A stretch of 64,000 nucleotides of DNA, from the NCBI GenBank assembly GCA_903824045.1, contig CAIJVD010000023.1:1-64000 (forward strand). The letters are read 5' to 3'. Shown piece by piece: positions 8,733 through 17,612 of the stretch (its first letter is position 1; the number at the start of each line of letters is the position of its first letter). The notes beneath the pieces were generated by a model that worked only from the letters and a program-made list of their open reading frames with translations, had not been told where the DNA came from and ran no database searches. Source of the stretch: an uncultured Chlorobiaceae bacterium (GTDB lineage: Bacteria; Bacteroidota; Chlorobiia; Chlorobiales; Chlorobiaceae). The position numbers and the translations under genes were made by a program.

Positions 8733-9832
8733 GAGCCTTTAGTACGGTACTTATTATAAAGCTTGTATGTTTTTTCTACCATGGTTTCAACGCAGAAATG
8801 CTCCGCCCTTGCCCGCCCGGCTTGTTGATAGTGATTTCGAAGTGATTGATCTTGAATCATGCGCTTTATTCCTTGAGCAAGAGCCGCAGGATTCCTTTTT
8901 TCCACAAGGATACCAAATTCATTATCGCCCAATATTTCCGGAACGCCTCCCGCATGAGTTGCTACAACAGGAATGTCGTTTGCCATGGCATCGATAATGG
9001 AAGTTCCCAACCCTTCAGTTCGAGAGGAGTTTACATAAATATCAAAAGCGCTTATAAAATTTTCTAAATCGGATCGGAATCCAGGCATAATGACGTGGTT
9101 TTCCAGTCCAAGTCGTTTGATTTCACAGACGATAGGCTCTTTTTGCTCACCATCACCAAGAATAAAGAGTTTACATCGATAACCCTCCTGCACGAGGGCG
9201 CTAAGAGCTAAAAGAAGTGTGTAGTGATCTTTGCTTCCCGATAAAGCGGCAATATTGCCAAGGATAAGAGTGTCAGAGGCTATCCCGTACTGGGCGCGGA
9301 TAGTTCGCTTTGTTATAATAGGGTCTGCCCGAAGTCTTTCGGAATCCACCCCATCATATATCAGCTCAATTTTAGAAGCCGGAATCCCATAGCCAATAAG
9401 TATTTTTTTGATGCATTCTGACACGACAACGATAATGTCAACCTTTTCTGATTTGTATTTATATAGGCTCAGCGAGTTATTTTTGATGGCAAAGTCAACC
9501 CTTCTGTGGACAACCAGAACAAAATTATTGTAGAAATGTTTTGCCTGAAGAGCGATGGAATGAGCATGGGTTGTATGGGTGTGAACGATGTCGATCTTGT
9601 TTTTTTTGATGATGTTAATCAGGGACAAGACCACAGAAGGATTTATTTCTCCCCGTGATGCAACGGGATATGCCTCTTTTACGAAAGGGGCGGTTCTTTC
9701 CAGAAATGGAAGGCCCGGCAGTCCCATGCTATACTGTATTACAGGGTGTTTTCCAAGGCCTTGGATGAGGTAAAGTCCTTGTTGCTCTCCACCCCGCCAT
9801 TCGGAGAACGTATTGTAATGAAGAATATTCAT
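8714..9832 (-). CDS. Family 4 glycosyltransferase
   Basis: A 372-residue GT-B transferase starting MNILHYNTFSEWRGGEQQ. The donor domain shows LILGNIAALSGSKDHYTLLL, HVIMPGFRSDLENFISAFD and SSRTEGLGTSIIDAMANDIP, where the nucleotide-sugar-binding Glu pair sits. VHTHTTHAHSIALQA in the N-terminal domain is typical of sugar transferases in lipopolysaccharide and exopolysaccharide loci. It lies 7 bp downstream of the GT9 gene and overlaps the next GT4 gene by 19 bp. Confidence 0.87.
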   Translation of the reverse strand: MNILHYNTFSEWRGGEQQGLYLIQGLGKHPVIQYSMGLPGLPFLERTAPFVKEAYPVASRGEINPSVVLSLINIIKKNKIDIVHTHTTHAHSIALQAKHFYNNFVLVVHRRVDFAIKNNSLSLYKYKSEKVDIIVVVSECIKKILIGYGIPASKIELIYDGVDSERLRADPIITKRTIRAQYGIASDTLILGNIAALSGSKDHYTLLLALSALVQEGYRCKLFILGDGEQKEPIVCEIKRLGLENHVIMPGFRSDLENFISAFDIYVNSSRTEGLGTSIIDAMANDIPVVATHAGGVPEILGDNEFGILVEKRNPAALAQGIKRMIQDQSLRNHYQQAGRARAEHFCVETMVEKTYKLYNKYRTKGSCRSLS

Positions 9833-9839
9833 ATCGTTA

Positions 9840-10889
9840 CTAAGTGTTGAGGGTTTTCAGCACTCTGCTGAGCGCCGTGGCGATGCTCTGCGTATCAATA
9901 TCGACGACATTGGGGGTAGGGGAAAGTATTGACTCCTGCAACGCGCTCAAGGGGCCGAATTGGGAGTGATCGACAAGAGATTTCCGATAAAGGCCAATCA
10001 GGGGAGTATTAAAGCATGACGCAATATGGACAAGTGAGGTATCGGGTGTGATGAGGATTTTAAGCTTTTTGACAATCTCGCCGACCTCATAGAGATTGCG
10101 AGTTGCGGGTGATTGACAGATGTTTGTATGGAGCTGTTCAAGCGCTCTCTTCTCTTCCAGATCATCGGGAGAGGAGAAGATGACAAATGTTTTGTCGCGG
10201 AACATTTCGATAAGCTCAGACCATTGCCGGACGGTTCGGTGACCTCCGCTGTGGCCTGCACTGATGTTGATGCCTATGTACTTGTCGGCTTCAACCGTTT
10301 TCAGAAATGCCGCCGTTTCAGTCGAAACCGGCATGGGCGGCAGATAAGGCATGCACTGTGGATGTGCGGATGGATTAAGAACAGTGAGCAGCGCCAGATT
10401 TCTGAGAGACTCATGGGTATCTGGTGCGAGTTTGATGAGGTGGTCGTAGAGGCCTTCGTGATAGCTGTTGAAGTGGCTTACCTTGTATCGCGCCCTGATA
10501 AGTAACGTCTGGAGAAGAAAACTGGAGGATGGATGGTCTTTGGGATTGAAAAGCAGATCGAATTTTTTCAGGAGAACATTCTTGATGTAGCGGCCATAAC
10601 TTTTTTTTGTGTGGTAGACGGCAGTGACATTCGGGTCGGTAGTGAAAAACTCGAAAATCATCCGGTTGAAGGCGATAATGTATATGGAGAGATCGGGATA
10701 GGCTCTTCGCAGTTCTGCGATCAGCGGCGTGAGCATAATGCAGTCCCCATAGCGCTCCTTTGCAAGAATTGCGATGCTTTCGGGCGGGTTTCCTGGTAAC
10801 GACCGCATGTGCCGACGTTTTGACACAAACTGGAGGGTTAATGCAAAGCGTTGTCTGAGCGGTCGCTTTGGCTTTTTTTGAGGGGTCAT
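9840..10889 (-). CDS. Family 9 glycosyltransferase (heptosyltransferase-like)
   Basis: A 349-residue GT9 protein. Characteristic pieces are SIAILAKERYGDCIMLTPLI near residue 40, a KFDLLFNPKDH segment, GINISAGHSGGHRTVRQW (donor-site loop) and LITPDTSLVHIASCFNTPLIGLY near the C-terminus, the hallmark of ADP-heptose transferases. The first 35 residues are unusually basic (TPQKKPKRPLRQR) and may bind membrane or lipid phosphate. It could equally transfer another sugar to a lipid core, since GT9 includes non-heptose enzymes. It sits between two GT4 genes in the minus-strand operon. Confidence 0.82.
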   Translation of the reverse strand: MTPQKKPKRPLRQRFALTLQFVSKRRHMRSLPGNPPESIAILAKERYGDCIMLTPLIAELRRAYPDLSIYIIAFNRMIFEFFTTDPNVTAVYHTKKSYGRYIKNVLLKKFDLLFNPKDHPSSSFLLQTLLIRARYKVSHFNSYHEGLYDHLIKLAPDTHESLRNLALLTVLNPSAHPQCMPYLPPMPVSTETAAFLKTVEADKYIGINISAGHSGGHRTVRQWSELIEMFRDKTFVIFSSPDDLEEKRALEQLHTNICQSPATRNLYEVGEIVKKLKILITPDTSLVHIASCFNTPLIGLYRKSLVDHSQFGPLSALQESILSPTPNVVDIDTQSIATALSRVLKTLNT

Positions 10890-10910
10890 TCCGTTGGTAT
10901 TATTCGGTGA

Positions 10911-11996
10911 TTACTTGTCGGATTTGTTAAGGGTTATTACCGGGTTTTGACAGAAATCGACAATTTCGTGTTGCAGTTTTTCAAGAGAGAACATTGGTCG
11001 GACAGTTCGGCACGCCTCTTTTCCTATCTTTTCTCTTAATGCAGGGCTCTGGTAGAGTTTGGCGAGCAGTGCCGCCAGCTTTTCTTCGTCTCCGTAGTCA
11101 AGAAGAAATCCGCCGGCTCCGTCGGTGATAACCTCCTCGACTCCGCCAGCATAGGTGCTGACCGATGCAACACCAAGATACATCGCTTCCAGCAGGGCGA
11201 TGGAAAGTCCCTCGACAATGGAGGTGAGGGTGAATATGTCGCTATGCTTAAGACAGGGAAAAGGGTTCTCGATATAGCCGGTGAATAGAGTCCGGTCAGC
11301 CACACCGAGGCTTGCTGCGAGCCCCCTGAACTCTTCAAGTTGCTGTCCGCATCCCATGATGACAACTCCTGCATCGGAGGCACCGGTCTCTTTCAGGAAT
11401 CGAGCAAAACTTCTGATCAGAAAGTCAAATCCTTTGTTTTTATCGATCCGTCCCAACGCAGTGATCAGAAATGGGAATGGTTTTCTGAACTCCTCCAGTG
11501 ACTTCCTCTCAAGGAGTTCGGGATCCACTCCATAGTAGATAACCTTTATGCGTTCAGGGCGCATAAAGGTTGAGCGGAGGAGCGTCTCCCTGATTTTCTC
11601 GGCATTGACGATGATGCCGTCTGCCATCATGTTAAAGACAAGATTGTAAATCCACCTATTTCTAAGGTCAAGCGTGGTGCCAAGCCACAGGATATTGCGT
11701 ATGGAGCACACCCTGCTGACAATGCCAGCAATGGCGTAGTCTTTGCGGGTTGAGGGAATAACTACCTCGATCCGGTGCTTTATGACAATTCCAATCAGTT
11801 TTGCGATGGTGTAGAGATCCCCTTCAAAGAGGAACGGCAGCTTGTATTTCTCTATGGTGAAATGTTCGCCTGTCTGCTCATCACGGTAGGCAAGCACGGT
11901 TTTATGCTCTTTCAGGGCTTTGACTGCAAGAAGAATGGATTTTTCATTCCCCCCGTCGAATTTGCCCCGTGAAGAGTTGATAAAGAGAATATTCAT
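10911..11996 (-). CDS. Family 4 glycosyltransferase
   Basis: A 361-residue GT-B transferase beginning MNILFINSSRGKFDGGNEKS. The C-terminal domain has LITALGRIDKNKGFDFLIRS, TLFTGYIENPFPCLKHSD and TSIVEGLSIALLEAMYLG with the donor-binding Glu pair. Its start codon overlaps the stop of the upstream gene (ATGA at 11993-11996), a sign of coupled translation. Acceptor and linkage are unknown. Confidence 0.87.
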   Translation of the reverse strand: MNILFINSSRGKFDGGNEKSILLAVKALKEHKTVLAYRDEQTGEHFTIEKYKLPFLFEGDLYTIAKLIGIVIKHRIEVVIPSTRKDYAIAGIVSRVCSIRNILWLGTTLDLRNRWIYNLVFNMMADGIIVNAEKIRETLLRSTFMRPERIKVIYYGVDPELLERKSLEEFRKPFPFLITALGRIDKNKGFDFLIRSFARFLKETGASDAGVVIMGCGQQLEEFRGLAASLGVADRTLFTGYIENPFPCLKHSDIFTLTSIVEGLSIALLEAMYLGVASVSTYAGGVEEVITDGAGGFLLDYGDEEKLAALLAKLYQSPALREKIGKEACRTVRPMFSLEKLQHEIVDFCQNPVITLNKSDK

Positions 11997-13027
11997 GATT
12001 GCCCGGGTATTGTCGATTTGTCAGCAGCTACTTCCTCCGGATCATGCAGAATATCGGCAATTTTTTTCTGAATGCGGCGTCTTTCAAACTGTTCAGTGAA
12101 GATCCGGAGGCTCTCCCTGCCCATCGCGTTGCGTCTCTCCCTGTCGGTGATGAGTCGCTCAAGGGCTTGAATCCACTCTTCGGAAGTTTTTGCGAGATAG
12201 CCGTTAACACTGTTACTTACTGCTGTCGTGTTCGCACCGACGTCCGAAGCAACGACCGGTTTGGCCATGGCCATGTATTGGAGGAGTTTGAATGCGCACT
12301 TCCCTCTTGACCACCCGTCATCGGTCAGGGGCATTATGCCAATATCGATAGATTGCAGCCATGATTTTTCCGTCGCTGATGACCAGGGTGTGAATTCCCA
12401 TTGAGTTTTGAACCCTTCGGGCGGGTTAGCGCACATGACGGCGAATCTGACAGAGGGGTATTGCTGTTGCATGATGAGGAGTGCCTCATCGATGATCGAG
12501 AGGTAGAAAAGGTTTACATTGTTGCCGATCCAGCCGATTGTCACTTGCTCTGAGTGGGGCAGGACGACCGCTTCCGAAATCTGTTGTTCAAGGGCGGTCG
12601 GGACAAGGTGGACGCTGGCGGCGAACTGCGCCGCATAGCTGACAAGTTCGCCGCTTCCTGCGAAAACATGCGATGCCTGCTGGAGTATGCACGTCAGCTT
12701 TCGGATGGTAGAGGTGCGAACAGGCTTGCAGGACTGCAATTGAAAGCTCTCTTTACAGTAGATGGCATCATCGAAATCGTACACCAGGCGCGATTTTTTT
12801 GCGATTCTTTTGATGAGCAGGGTCGGCAGGATTTTCTTCTGCAGCAGGATAAAGTCATAGTGTTGAAACCTGAAAAAATATTTCAGGACGCTGATATACT
12901 CTCTGCCGGAGATGCAGATGGCCTCCATATCGATGCCATACTCCCTCCAGTAGGGAAGGAACTGCCCTACCCTGTATCGGTAGCTTGCCCGGTGTCGGGC
13001 ATTGTGCAGACAAAGTACTCTGATCAT
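11993..13027 (-). CDS. GT4-like glycosyltransferase, first gene of the glycan operon
   Basis: A 344-residue GT-B protein. The N-terminal half has HNARHRASYRYRVGQFLPYW and SRLVYDFDDAIYCK; the C-terminal half has IGWIGNNVNLFYLSII, KCAFKLLQYMAMAKPVVASD and GYLAKTSEEWIQALERLI. The YDFDDA stretch and replacement of the usual E-x7-E by KCAFKLLQYMA are typical of a GT4-related clade found in capsule and O-antigen loci. ATG 13027 is preferred over in-frame ATGs up to 13096 because it has AGAAGG nine bases upstream and the protein starts directly with the fold (MIRVLCLHNA). It is probably the promoter-proximal gene of the operon ending at 4237. Confidence 0.78.
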   Translation of the reverse strand: MIRVLCLHNARHRASYRYRVGQFLPYWREYGIDMEAICISGREYISVLKYFFRFQHYDFILLQKKILPTLLIKRIAKKSRLVYDFDDAIYCKESFQLQSCKPVRTSTIRKLTCILQQASHVFAGSGELVSYAAQFAASVHLVPTALEQQISEAVVLPHSEQVTIGWIGNNVNLFYLSIIDEALLIMQQQYPSVRFAVMCANPPEGFKTQWEFTPWSSATEKSWLQSIDIGIMPLTDDGWSRGKCAFKLLQYMAMAKPVVASDVGANTTAVSNSVNGYLAKTSEEWIQALERLITDRERRNAMGRESLRIFTEQFERRRIQKKIADILHDPEEVAADKSTIPGQS

Positions 13028-13263
13028 GCTCTGCGGCCTTCTGTGACAGGGGGAAGGGCTCTCATACCGGAAGCTGGGCGGTTGCATGTTTGCCATTTTG
13101 GAAGGGGAGCGCTATTATCAGTCGGATATCCCGGAAGATTTCCGCTTGTTTTTTCCCAATCCAATGCCTATCTGTTGATATGTCCTGATGTTTCGGGGTT
13201 CAGGATAACGTATAAAGTCAAGGTATCAAATTCCCGACGATTCATTGTAACAAGGCAGACTCA

Positions 13264-14256
13264 ATGCAGAACTTTTCCTCCGCCGACCCTTTTGCCGCAA
13301 AACGACCGTCTTTTGTGACGAATACGCTTTTTCTCGTCGGTATTATGCTGCTCTATCCGCTTGCCGGATCGCTGCTGTTCTCTCTTGTTGCTGGTGGCAA
13401 CGGGAGTCGCCCTCTCCCTCTGCCTTCCGATATAACCGGACCCATGCTTACCTCAATTCGCTCCATTCAGGTTTTCGGGCAGCTTCTTGTGCTTGCCCTG
13501 CCGGTTGTTCTGCTTTCCGCCCGCCACACCCGAAGCCGCAATCCCTTTTCCCGTCGGAGTCTTGGGTTTCTCGGTATAGGGGTGCAGTCCGGTCGCTTCG
13601 CGTTTCTGCCTGCCATCCTTGGGGTCTTTCTTCTGCAGCCGCTCCTGCACTCTATCAGCGAACTGCAGAACCTCTATCTCTGGCCCGCTCTTGGTGGTGC
13701 CGGGGCTGAAGTGGTTCGGCAGCAGGCGGCGATGGACTCATTTATCCGCCAGCTCGCCCTGGTGCGTTCGACTCCGGAGTTTCTGACGGTTGCCGCAGTT
13801 TTCGCTCTTGTACCGGCCTTCACAGAAGAGATGCTCTTCCGGGGATATATCCAGCAGAATTACTCCCGCGCCATCTCTCCGGGTCGGGCAGTGCTTTTGA
13901 CAGGAGCTGTTTTTGCCTTCTTTCACTTGAGCGCGGCGAATCTGCTTCCTCTTGCTTTGCTCGGGTGGTATATTGGCTATATTTACAGCAAAACAGGTGA
14001 TTTGAGGGTGCCTATTGCCGTTCATTTCGCCAACAATTTTACCGCACTGCTGCTTCTTGTCTTTTCAAGGGGCGCAGAGGATCTGAAATCTTCTGCAACA
14101 GAAACGGTTATCCATGCGCTCTGGTGGTGGGTTATCGTAGCCGCGACACTGCTCCTTTTCGGCGTGCTCCTCCGGCGGTTTTCGTCAGAAGCCTTCAGCG
14201 GGAACGCAGGGCATCGAAGTGCCGGCCAGGGGGATTATCCGCTGGTAAAAAAGTGA
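13264..14256 (+). CDS. CPBP-family intramembrane metalloprotease (Abi/CAAX-protease type)
   Basis: A 330-residue integral membrane protein with about eight hydrophobic helices. The metalloprotease signature is complete: TEEMLFRGYIQQ with the Glu pair and Arg (about 181-192), FAFFHLSAAN with the first His, and VPIAVHFANN with the second His and Asn. Bacterial members of this family process or immobilise membrane substrates in ways mostly unknown. It is divergent from the glycan operon and followed after 3 bp by cdsA, so the two are probably cotranscribed. ATG 13264 is the only sensible start. Confidence 0.85.
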   Translation: MQNFSSADPFAAKRPSFVTNTLFLVGIMLLYPLAGSLLFSLVAGGNGSRPLPLPSDITGPMLTSIRSIQVFGQLLVLALPVVLLSARHTRSRNPFSRRSLGFLGIGVQSGRFAFLPAILGVFLLQPLLHSISELQNLYLWPALGGAGAEVVRQQAAMDSFIRQLALVRSTPEFLTVAAVFALVPAFTEEMLFRGYIQQNYSRAISPGRAVLLTGAVFAFFHLSAANLLPLALLGWYIGYIYSKTGDLRVPIAVHFANNFTALLLLVFSRGAEDLKSSATETVIHALWWWVIVAATLLLFGVLLRRFSSEAFSGNAGHRSAGQGDYPLVKK

Positions 14257-14259
14257 TTT

Positions 14260-15087
14260 ATGTCTAAACTATTGAGCGTCAATTTGCTCCAGCGCGTCCT
14301 TGTGGCGGTTGTTGGAATACCCTTTCTCCTGTGGATGATCAAGCTGGGCGGCATCTGTTTTTTTGCATTTTTCTCCCTCCTGGCGCTCCTTGCTGTCTTT
14401 GAGTTCCACCGCCTTGCCCGCCATAAGGCCAACCCGCCACCGCTGTGGGTCGCGCTTGTGATAACCGGGCTTTTGCAGCTGAATTTCTATGCTCCTTTTG
14501 CAGAGGTTTGGGAGCTTCTTCTGGCCTTCATGATTGCGCTTCTTTTGATTGAACTCTTCACCAAGGAGGGTTCTGCGCAGCTTAACCTTGGCTCACTCCT
14601 GCCCGGACTGCTTTACGTCAATCTCTCTTTCGGTTCACTCCAGCGGCTCCGTCTTGGTTCGCCAGACGGAACGGGCGAGATTATGGTTTTTCTGCTGTTT
14701 CTCTGTGTCTGGTCGGCCGATATTTTTGCCTACTTCGGTGGCAGCACGCTCGGCGGAAGATTTATTCACCGCAAGCTTTTTGAGCGTCTCAGCCCCCACA
14801 AAACATGGGAGGGCTTTCTCTTCGGTCTAGGGGGAAGCGTCGTCTCAGCGGCCATCTATGCCCGGTTTGTGCCCGAGTTTCCGCTTTCAGTTGCGCTTCT
14901 GACGGGAGTGCTGATAGGCCTTTGCAGCCCGGCAGGTGATCTTGTCGAGTCGATGTTCAAGCGGGATGCCGGGGTAAAAGACTCTTCGGGCCTCATACCC
15001 GGCCACGGAGGGGTGCTCGATCGTTTCGATACCATTATTTTTGTCTCTCCGTTCATCTATTATCTGGCGTTTCATCTTCACTTCTGA
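14260..15087 (+). CDS. cdsA: Phosphatidate cytidylyltransferase
   Basis: A 275-residue multi-spanning membrane enzyme that makes CDP-diacylglycerol from CTP and phosphatidic acid, the branch point of phospholipid synthesis. The C-terminal signature is clear: SPAGDLVESMFKRDAGVKDS followed by LIPGHGGVLDRFDTIIFVSP, containing the conserved Asp residues and GHGGxxDR. WSADIFAYFGGSTLGG and LSPHKTWEG upstream are further family blocks. Length is normal. It follows the CPBP protease gene by 3 bp. Confidence 0.92.
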   Translation: MSKLLSVNLLQRVLVAVVGIPFLLWMIKLGGICFFAFFSLLALLAVFEFHRLARHKANPPPLWVALVITGLLQLNFYAPFAEVWELLLAFMIALLLIELFTKEGSAQLNLGSLLPGLLYVNLSFGSLQRLRLGSPDGTGEIMVFLLFLCVWSADIFAYFGGSTLGGRFIHRKLFERLSPHKTWEGFLFGLGGSVVSAAIYARFVPEFPLSVALLTGVLIGLCSPAGDLVESMFKRDAGVKDSSGLIPGHGGVLDRFDTIIFVSPFIYYLAFHLHF

Positions 15088-15133
15088 CTGCGGCAGGTCG
15101 TCCTCCTGCGGTATGGATAGGATAGGATGTTTT

Positions 15134-15139
15134 TTATAT
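15134..15139 (+). promoter_or_regulatory. Candidate -10 element upstream of the PTS IIA-like gene
   Basis: TATATT in a T-rich context, matching the element seen before rpsT, the AURKAIP1-like gene and glmM. No good -35 is evident, so this is a weak call. It sits in the 133-bp gap after cdsA. Confidence 0.3.
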
Positions 15140-15220
15140 TACCCCATTCATAGAGAGAGCGCCCGCAAACAGAGTTCTCTCTTCAGTTGTCATGGCCATT
15201 AATCGCGAGGAATTATCATC

Positions 15221-15691
15221 ATGAAAATCGAAGGCCTTCTCTCCCTGAACCACATAGCCTTGAATATAGAGCCTGCAACAAAGCAGCAGGTGATCGAAAA
15301 AATGCTTTCCCTGGTTGCCGCCCATGTGGGGGTGACCAATATCGGAAAGTTGAAGGAGGATGTTTTGCGTCGCGAACAGGAGATGAGTACCGGTATCGGC
15401 AGAAAGATTGCTCTGCCTCACGCCAAGACAGATGCCGTGACTGAGCCGGTACTTGCTTTTGCAACCCTGAAGAGTGATCTCAATTTCGATTCGATCGACA
15501 ATGAGCCGGTACGCCTTATCTTTCTTCTGGCGACTCCGGAGGAGATGCTTGCCGAGCATTTGAAGCTGCTTGGCCGCATTACCAGACTTGCCGGACGCGA
15601 TGAGCTTCGCGACAGGCTTGTTCTGGCTGCATCACCTGAAGAGGTGCTTGAGCTGTTCAGGGAGGGGGAAAAGGATTTTCCCCAGATCTAA
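15221..15691 (+). CDS. PTS EIIA-like (PtsN-type) regulatory protein
   Basis: A 156-residue single-domain protein of the fructose/nitrogen EIIA family. The phosphorylatable His is His67 in [10 protein letters not shown], and [13 protein letters not shown] is the family signature. No sugar permease or EIIB/EIIC partner is nearby, so a regulatory role is more likely than sugar uptake. It starts at ATG 15221 after AGGAATT and lies 31 bp before hisS. Confidence 0.82.
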   Translation: MKIEGLLSLNHIALNIEPATKQQVIEKMLSLVAAHVGVTNIGKLKEDVLRREQEMSTGIGRKIALPHAKTDAVTEPVLAFATLKSDLNFDSIDNEPVRLIFLLATPEEMLAEHLKLLGRITRLAGRDELRDRLVLAASPEEVLELFREGEKDFPQI

Positions 15692-15722
15692 CCTATTATC
15701 ACAAGAGGGGACTATAATCGTT

Positions 15723-17015
15723 ATGCCGCACTATCAGGCAGTCAAGGGCGCACGGGACATATTCCCTGAAGAGATGGCCCGGTGGAAGTATGTGGAAGGG
15801 GTCATTCACTCTATTGCCGCACTCTACGGGTTCAGCGAGATTAGAACTCCGATTTTTGAGTATACCGAGCTTTTTCAGAGAGGGATCGGCTCCACAACCG
15901 ATATCGTCGGCAAGGAGATGTTCTCTTTTCAGCCCGATCCGCAAGGCCGCTCCATAACGCTGCGTCCTGAGATGACGGCAGGGGTGATGAGAGCCGCGCT
16001 TCAGAAAAATATCCTCTCCTCCGCTCCGGTTCACAAGCTCTACTATATCAGCGAACTTTTCCGCAAGGAGCGCCCACAGGCCGGTCGGCAGCGCCAGTTT
16101 TCGCAGTTCGGTGCCGAGCTTCTCGGCGTCTCCTCTTCTGCTGCTGTGGCCGAGGTCATTACGCTCATGATGCAGCTCTTCGAGTCGCTCGGAGTGCACT
16201 CTCTCTGCCTCAGGATCAACTCCCTGGGCGATACGGAGGACCGGCTTCGTTACCGGAGTGCCCTTCAAAGCTATTTTGCGCCCTATCACGACCAGCTTGA
16301 CGATTCGTCGAAAGAGCGGCTTGAAAAGAATCCGCTCAGGATCCTTGACTCCAAGAATCCCGCGATGCAGGAGCTTGTTGCCGGCGCACCCAGACTCTAC
16401 GACTATCTCAGCGCTTCCGCGGTTGCCGAGTTTGAAAAAGTGCTTTTCTACCTCTCCGAGCGCTCCATATCCTATCAGATCGACTACCGGCTTGTGCGGG
16501 GTCTTGATTACTACTCTCATGCGGCCTTTGAGGTGACCAGCCCCGCACTTGGCGCACAGGATGCGATCGGTGGTGGAGGGCGTTACGACGGGCTGGCCCG
16601 TGAGCTTGGCAACGCCTCGGATCTGCCTGCCGCCGGATTTGCCGTCGGGATGGAGCGGCTGCTGATGACCATGGAAAAACAGGGGCTTTTTACTACACTC
16701 AACCCGCAGGGCCCGCTTGTGTGTGTTGTCACGCAGCAGCAGGAGCTGGAGGATCATGCCATGCAGATCGCATGGAGGCTGCGCAAGGCCGGAATCAGCA
16801 CAGAGACCGATCTGGCGTCGAGAAGCATGAAGGCGCAGATGCGTGAAGCCAACAGGATGAGGGCGGCATACGCGCTCTTTGTCGGCGCCGAGGAGCTCTC
16901 GACCGGTTTGTACTCTTTGAAGAATCTTCTCACCTCAGAGCAGACAACCCTCTCTCTGGATGCTGTGATTGAAATTCTCCGTGAGCCTCTTTTGAGGGAG
17001 CAGGTGAGGTCATGA
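15723..17015 (+). CDS. hisS: Histidine-tRNA ligase
   Basis: A 430-residue class II aminoacyl-tRNA synthetase charging tRNA-His. Motif 1 lies in [20 protein letters not shown]; motif 2 in [22 protein letters not shown]; the histidine A loop is [15 protein letters not shown]; motif 3 is [14 protein letters not shown]-terminal anticodon-binding domain (about 330-430) follows. ATG 15723 is used: an ORF from 15570 would overlap the PTS gene out of frame, while [17 protein letters not shown] is the family's usual beginning. The stop overlaps the next ATG (ATGA). Confidence 0.95.
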   Translation: MPHYQAVKGARDIFPEEMARWKYVEGVIHSIAALYGFSEIRTPIFEYTELFQRGIGSTTDIVGKEMFSFQPDPQGRSITLRPEMTAGVMRAALQKNILSSAPVHKLYYISELFRKERPQAGRQRQFSQFGAELLGVSSSAAVAEVITLMMQLFESLGVHSLCLRINSLGDTEDRLRYRSALQSYFAPYHDQLDDSSKERLEKNPLRILDSKNPAMQELVAGAPRLYDYLSASAVAEFEKVLFYLSERSISYQIDYRLVRGLDYYSHAAFEVTSPALGAQDAIGGGGRYDGLARELGNASDLPAAGFAVGMERLLMTMEKQGLFTTLNPQGPLVCVVTQQQELEDHAMQIAWRLRKAGISTETDLASRSMKAQMREANRMRAAYALFVGAEELSTGLYSLKNLLTSEQTTLSLDAVIEILREPLLREQVRS

Positions 17016-17263
17016 CCTTCAATCTCCCGCAGGTGACTCTTTACGGAAAACCGGAGTGCTGTCTCTGCGATCAGGCGATGGAAGTTCTTCTGAAGGTCAG
17101 GGAATCGGTGCCGTTTGAGTTGGAGAAGATCGATATTTCAGCCGATCCGGAACTGCTGGAGCGTTTTGGGCGAGAGATCCCGGTTATCCTTGTCAACAAA
17201 GTCAAGGCATTCCGCTACCGGGTTACTGAAGATCGCTTCAGAAAAGTGCTCGCTAAAGGCTAA
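17012..17263 (+). CDS. Glutaredoxin-like (DUF836-type) thiol protein
   Basis: An 83-residue thioredoxin-fold protein. [19 protein letters not shown] carries a CxxC-type redox motif (Cys16-Cys17-x-Cys19), and [17 protein letters not shown] contains the cis-Pro of the fold. It probably reduces disulfides or mixed thiols in the cytoplasm; partners are unknown. It overlaps hisS by 4 bp. Confidence 0.8.
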   Translation: MTFNLPQVTLYGKPECCLCDQAMEVLLKVRESVPFELEKIDISADPELLERFGREIPVILVNKVKAFRYRVTEDRFRKVLAKG

Positions 17264-17267
17264 TTCG

Positions 17268-17471
17268 ATGCTGAAATTTATTTTTCTTTTTGTTGTTGCC
17301 TATTTGACGCTCCGTCTCTTTTTTCGGCTGCTGCGGGGTGTTTTGTCTCTTTTTTTCAGGGGAAATCATGATCGGAGAAGCAGTTCGCCCGCCGCCCCTT
17401 CCAGCGAACGCCCTCTTGATGAGACGGATTACGAGGTGCTTGAGAGCCGTATCCAGGATAAAGAGCGGTGA
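17268..17471 (+). CDS. Small single-pass membrane protein
   Basis: A 67-residue protein starting at ATG 17268, 4 bp after the glutaredoxin-like gene. Residues 1-27 (LKFIFLFVVAYLTLRLFFRLL) form one helix, followed by a basic segment and an acidic tail ending in DYEVLESRIQDKER. The layout resembles short proteins seen upstream of rimP in Chlorobi and Bacteroidetes (DUF4834-like), but I cannot name a function. Confidence 0.6.
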   Translation: MLKFIFLFVVAYLTLRLFFRLLRGVLSLFFRGNHDRRSSSPAAPSSERPLDETDYEVLESRIQDKER

Positions 17472-17557
17472 CGTTGCATAAGCCGTTTTTGGCTGTTGAC
17501 GGGTTTTTTTGTACATTGGTTCGCTGATTGAGAGGACAAGGGATTATCTTATCATTG

Positions 17558-17585
17558 AAGTGGGGAATCCCCACTTTTTTGTTTT
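17558..17585 (+). terminator. Intrinsic terminator before rimP
   Basis: A perfect 8-bp stem (AAGTGGGG / CCCCACTT) with a 3-nt loop followed by TTTTGTTTT. It separates the hisS-side genes from rimP by ending 27 bp before the rimP ATG. Being so close to rimP, it could also act as an attenuator in the rimP-nusA-infB leader. Confidence 0.75.
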
Positions 17586-17612
17586 CCGGAAAAAAGTTTG
17601 CAAGAGGGTTTC

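Noticed and set aside
12554-13318. 254-codon plus-strand ORF opposite the first glycosyltransferase gene
   Set aside because: It lies antisense to a clear GT4-like gene and runs into the CPBP gene out of frame; no family motif or ribosome-binding site.
17496-17517. Promoter TTGACG ... TACATT before rimP
   Set aside because: Spacer is only 10 bp.
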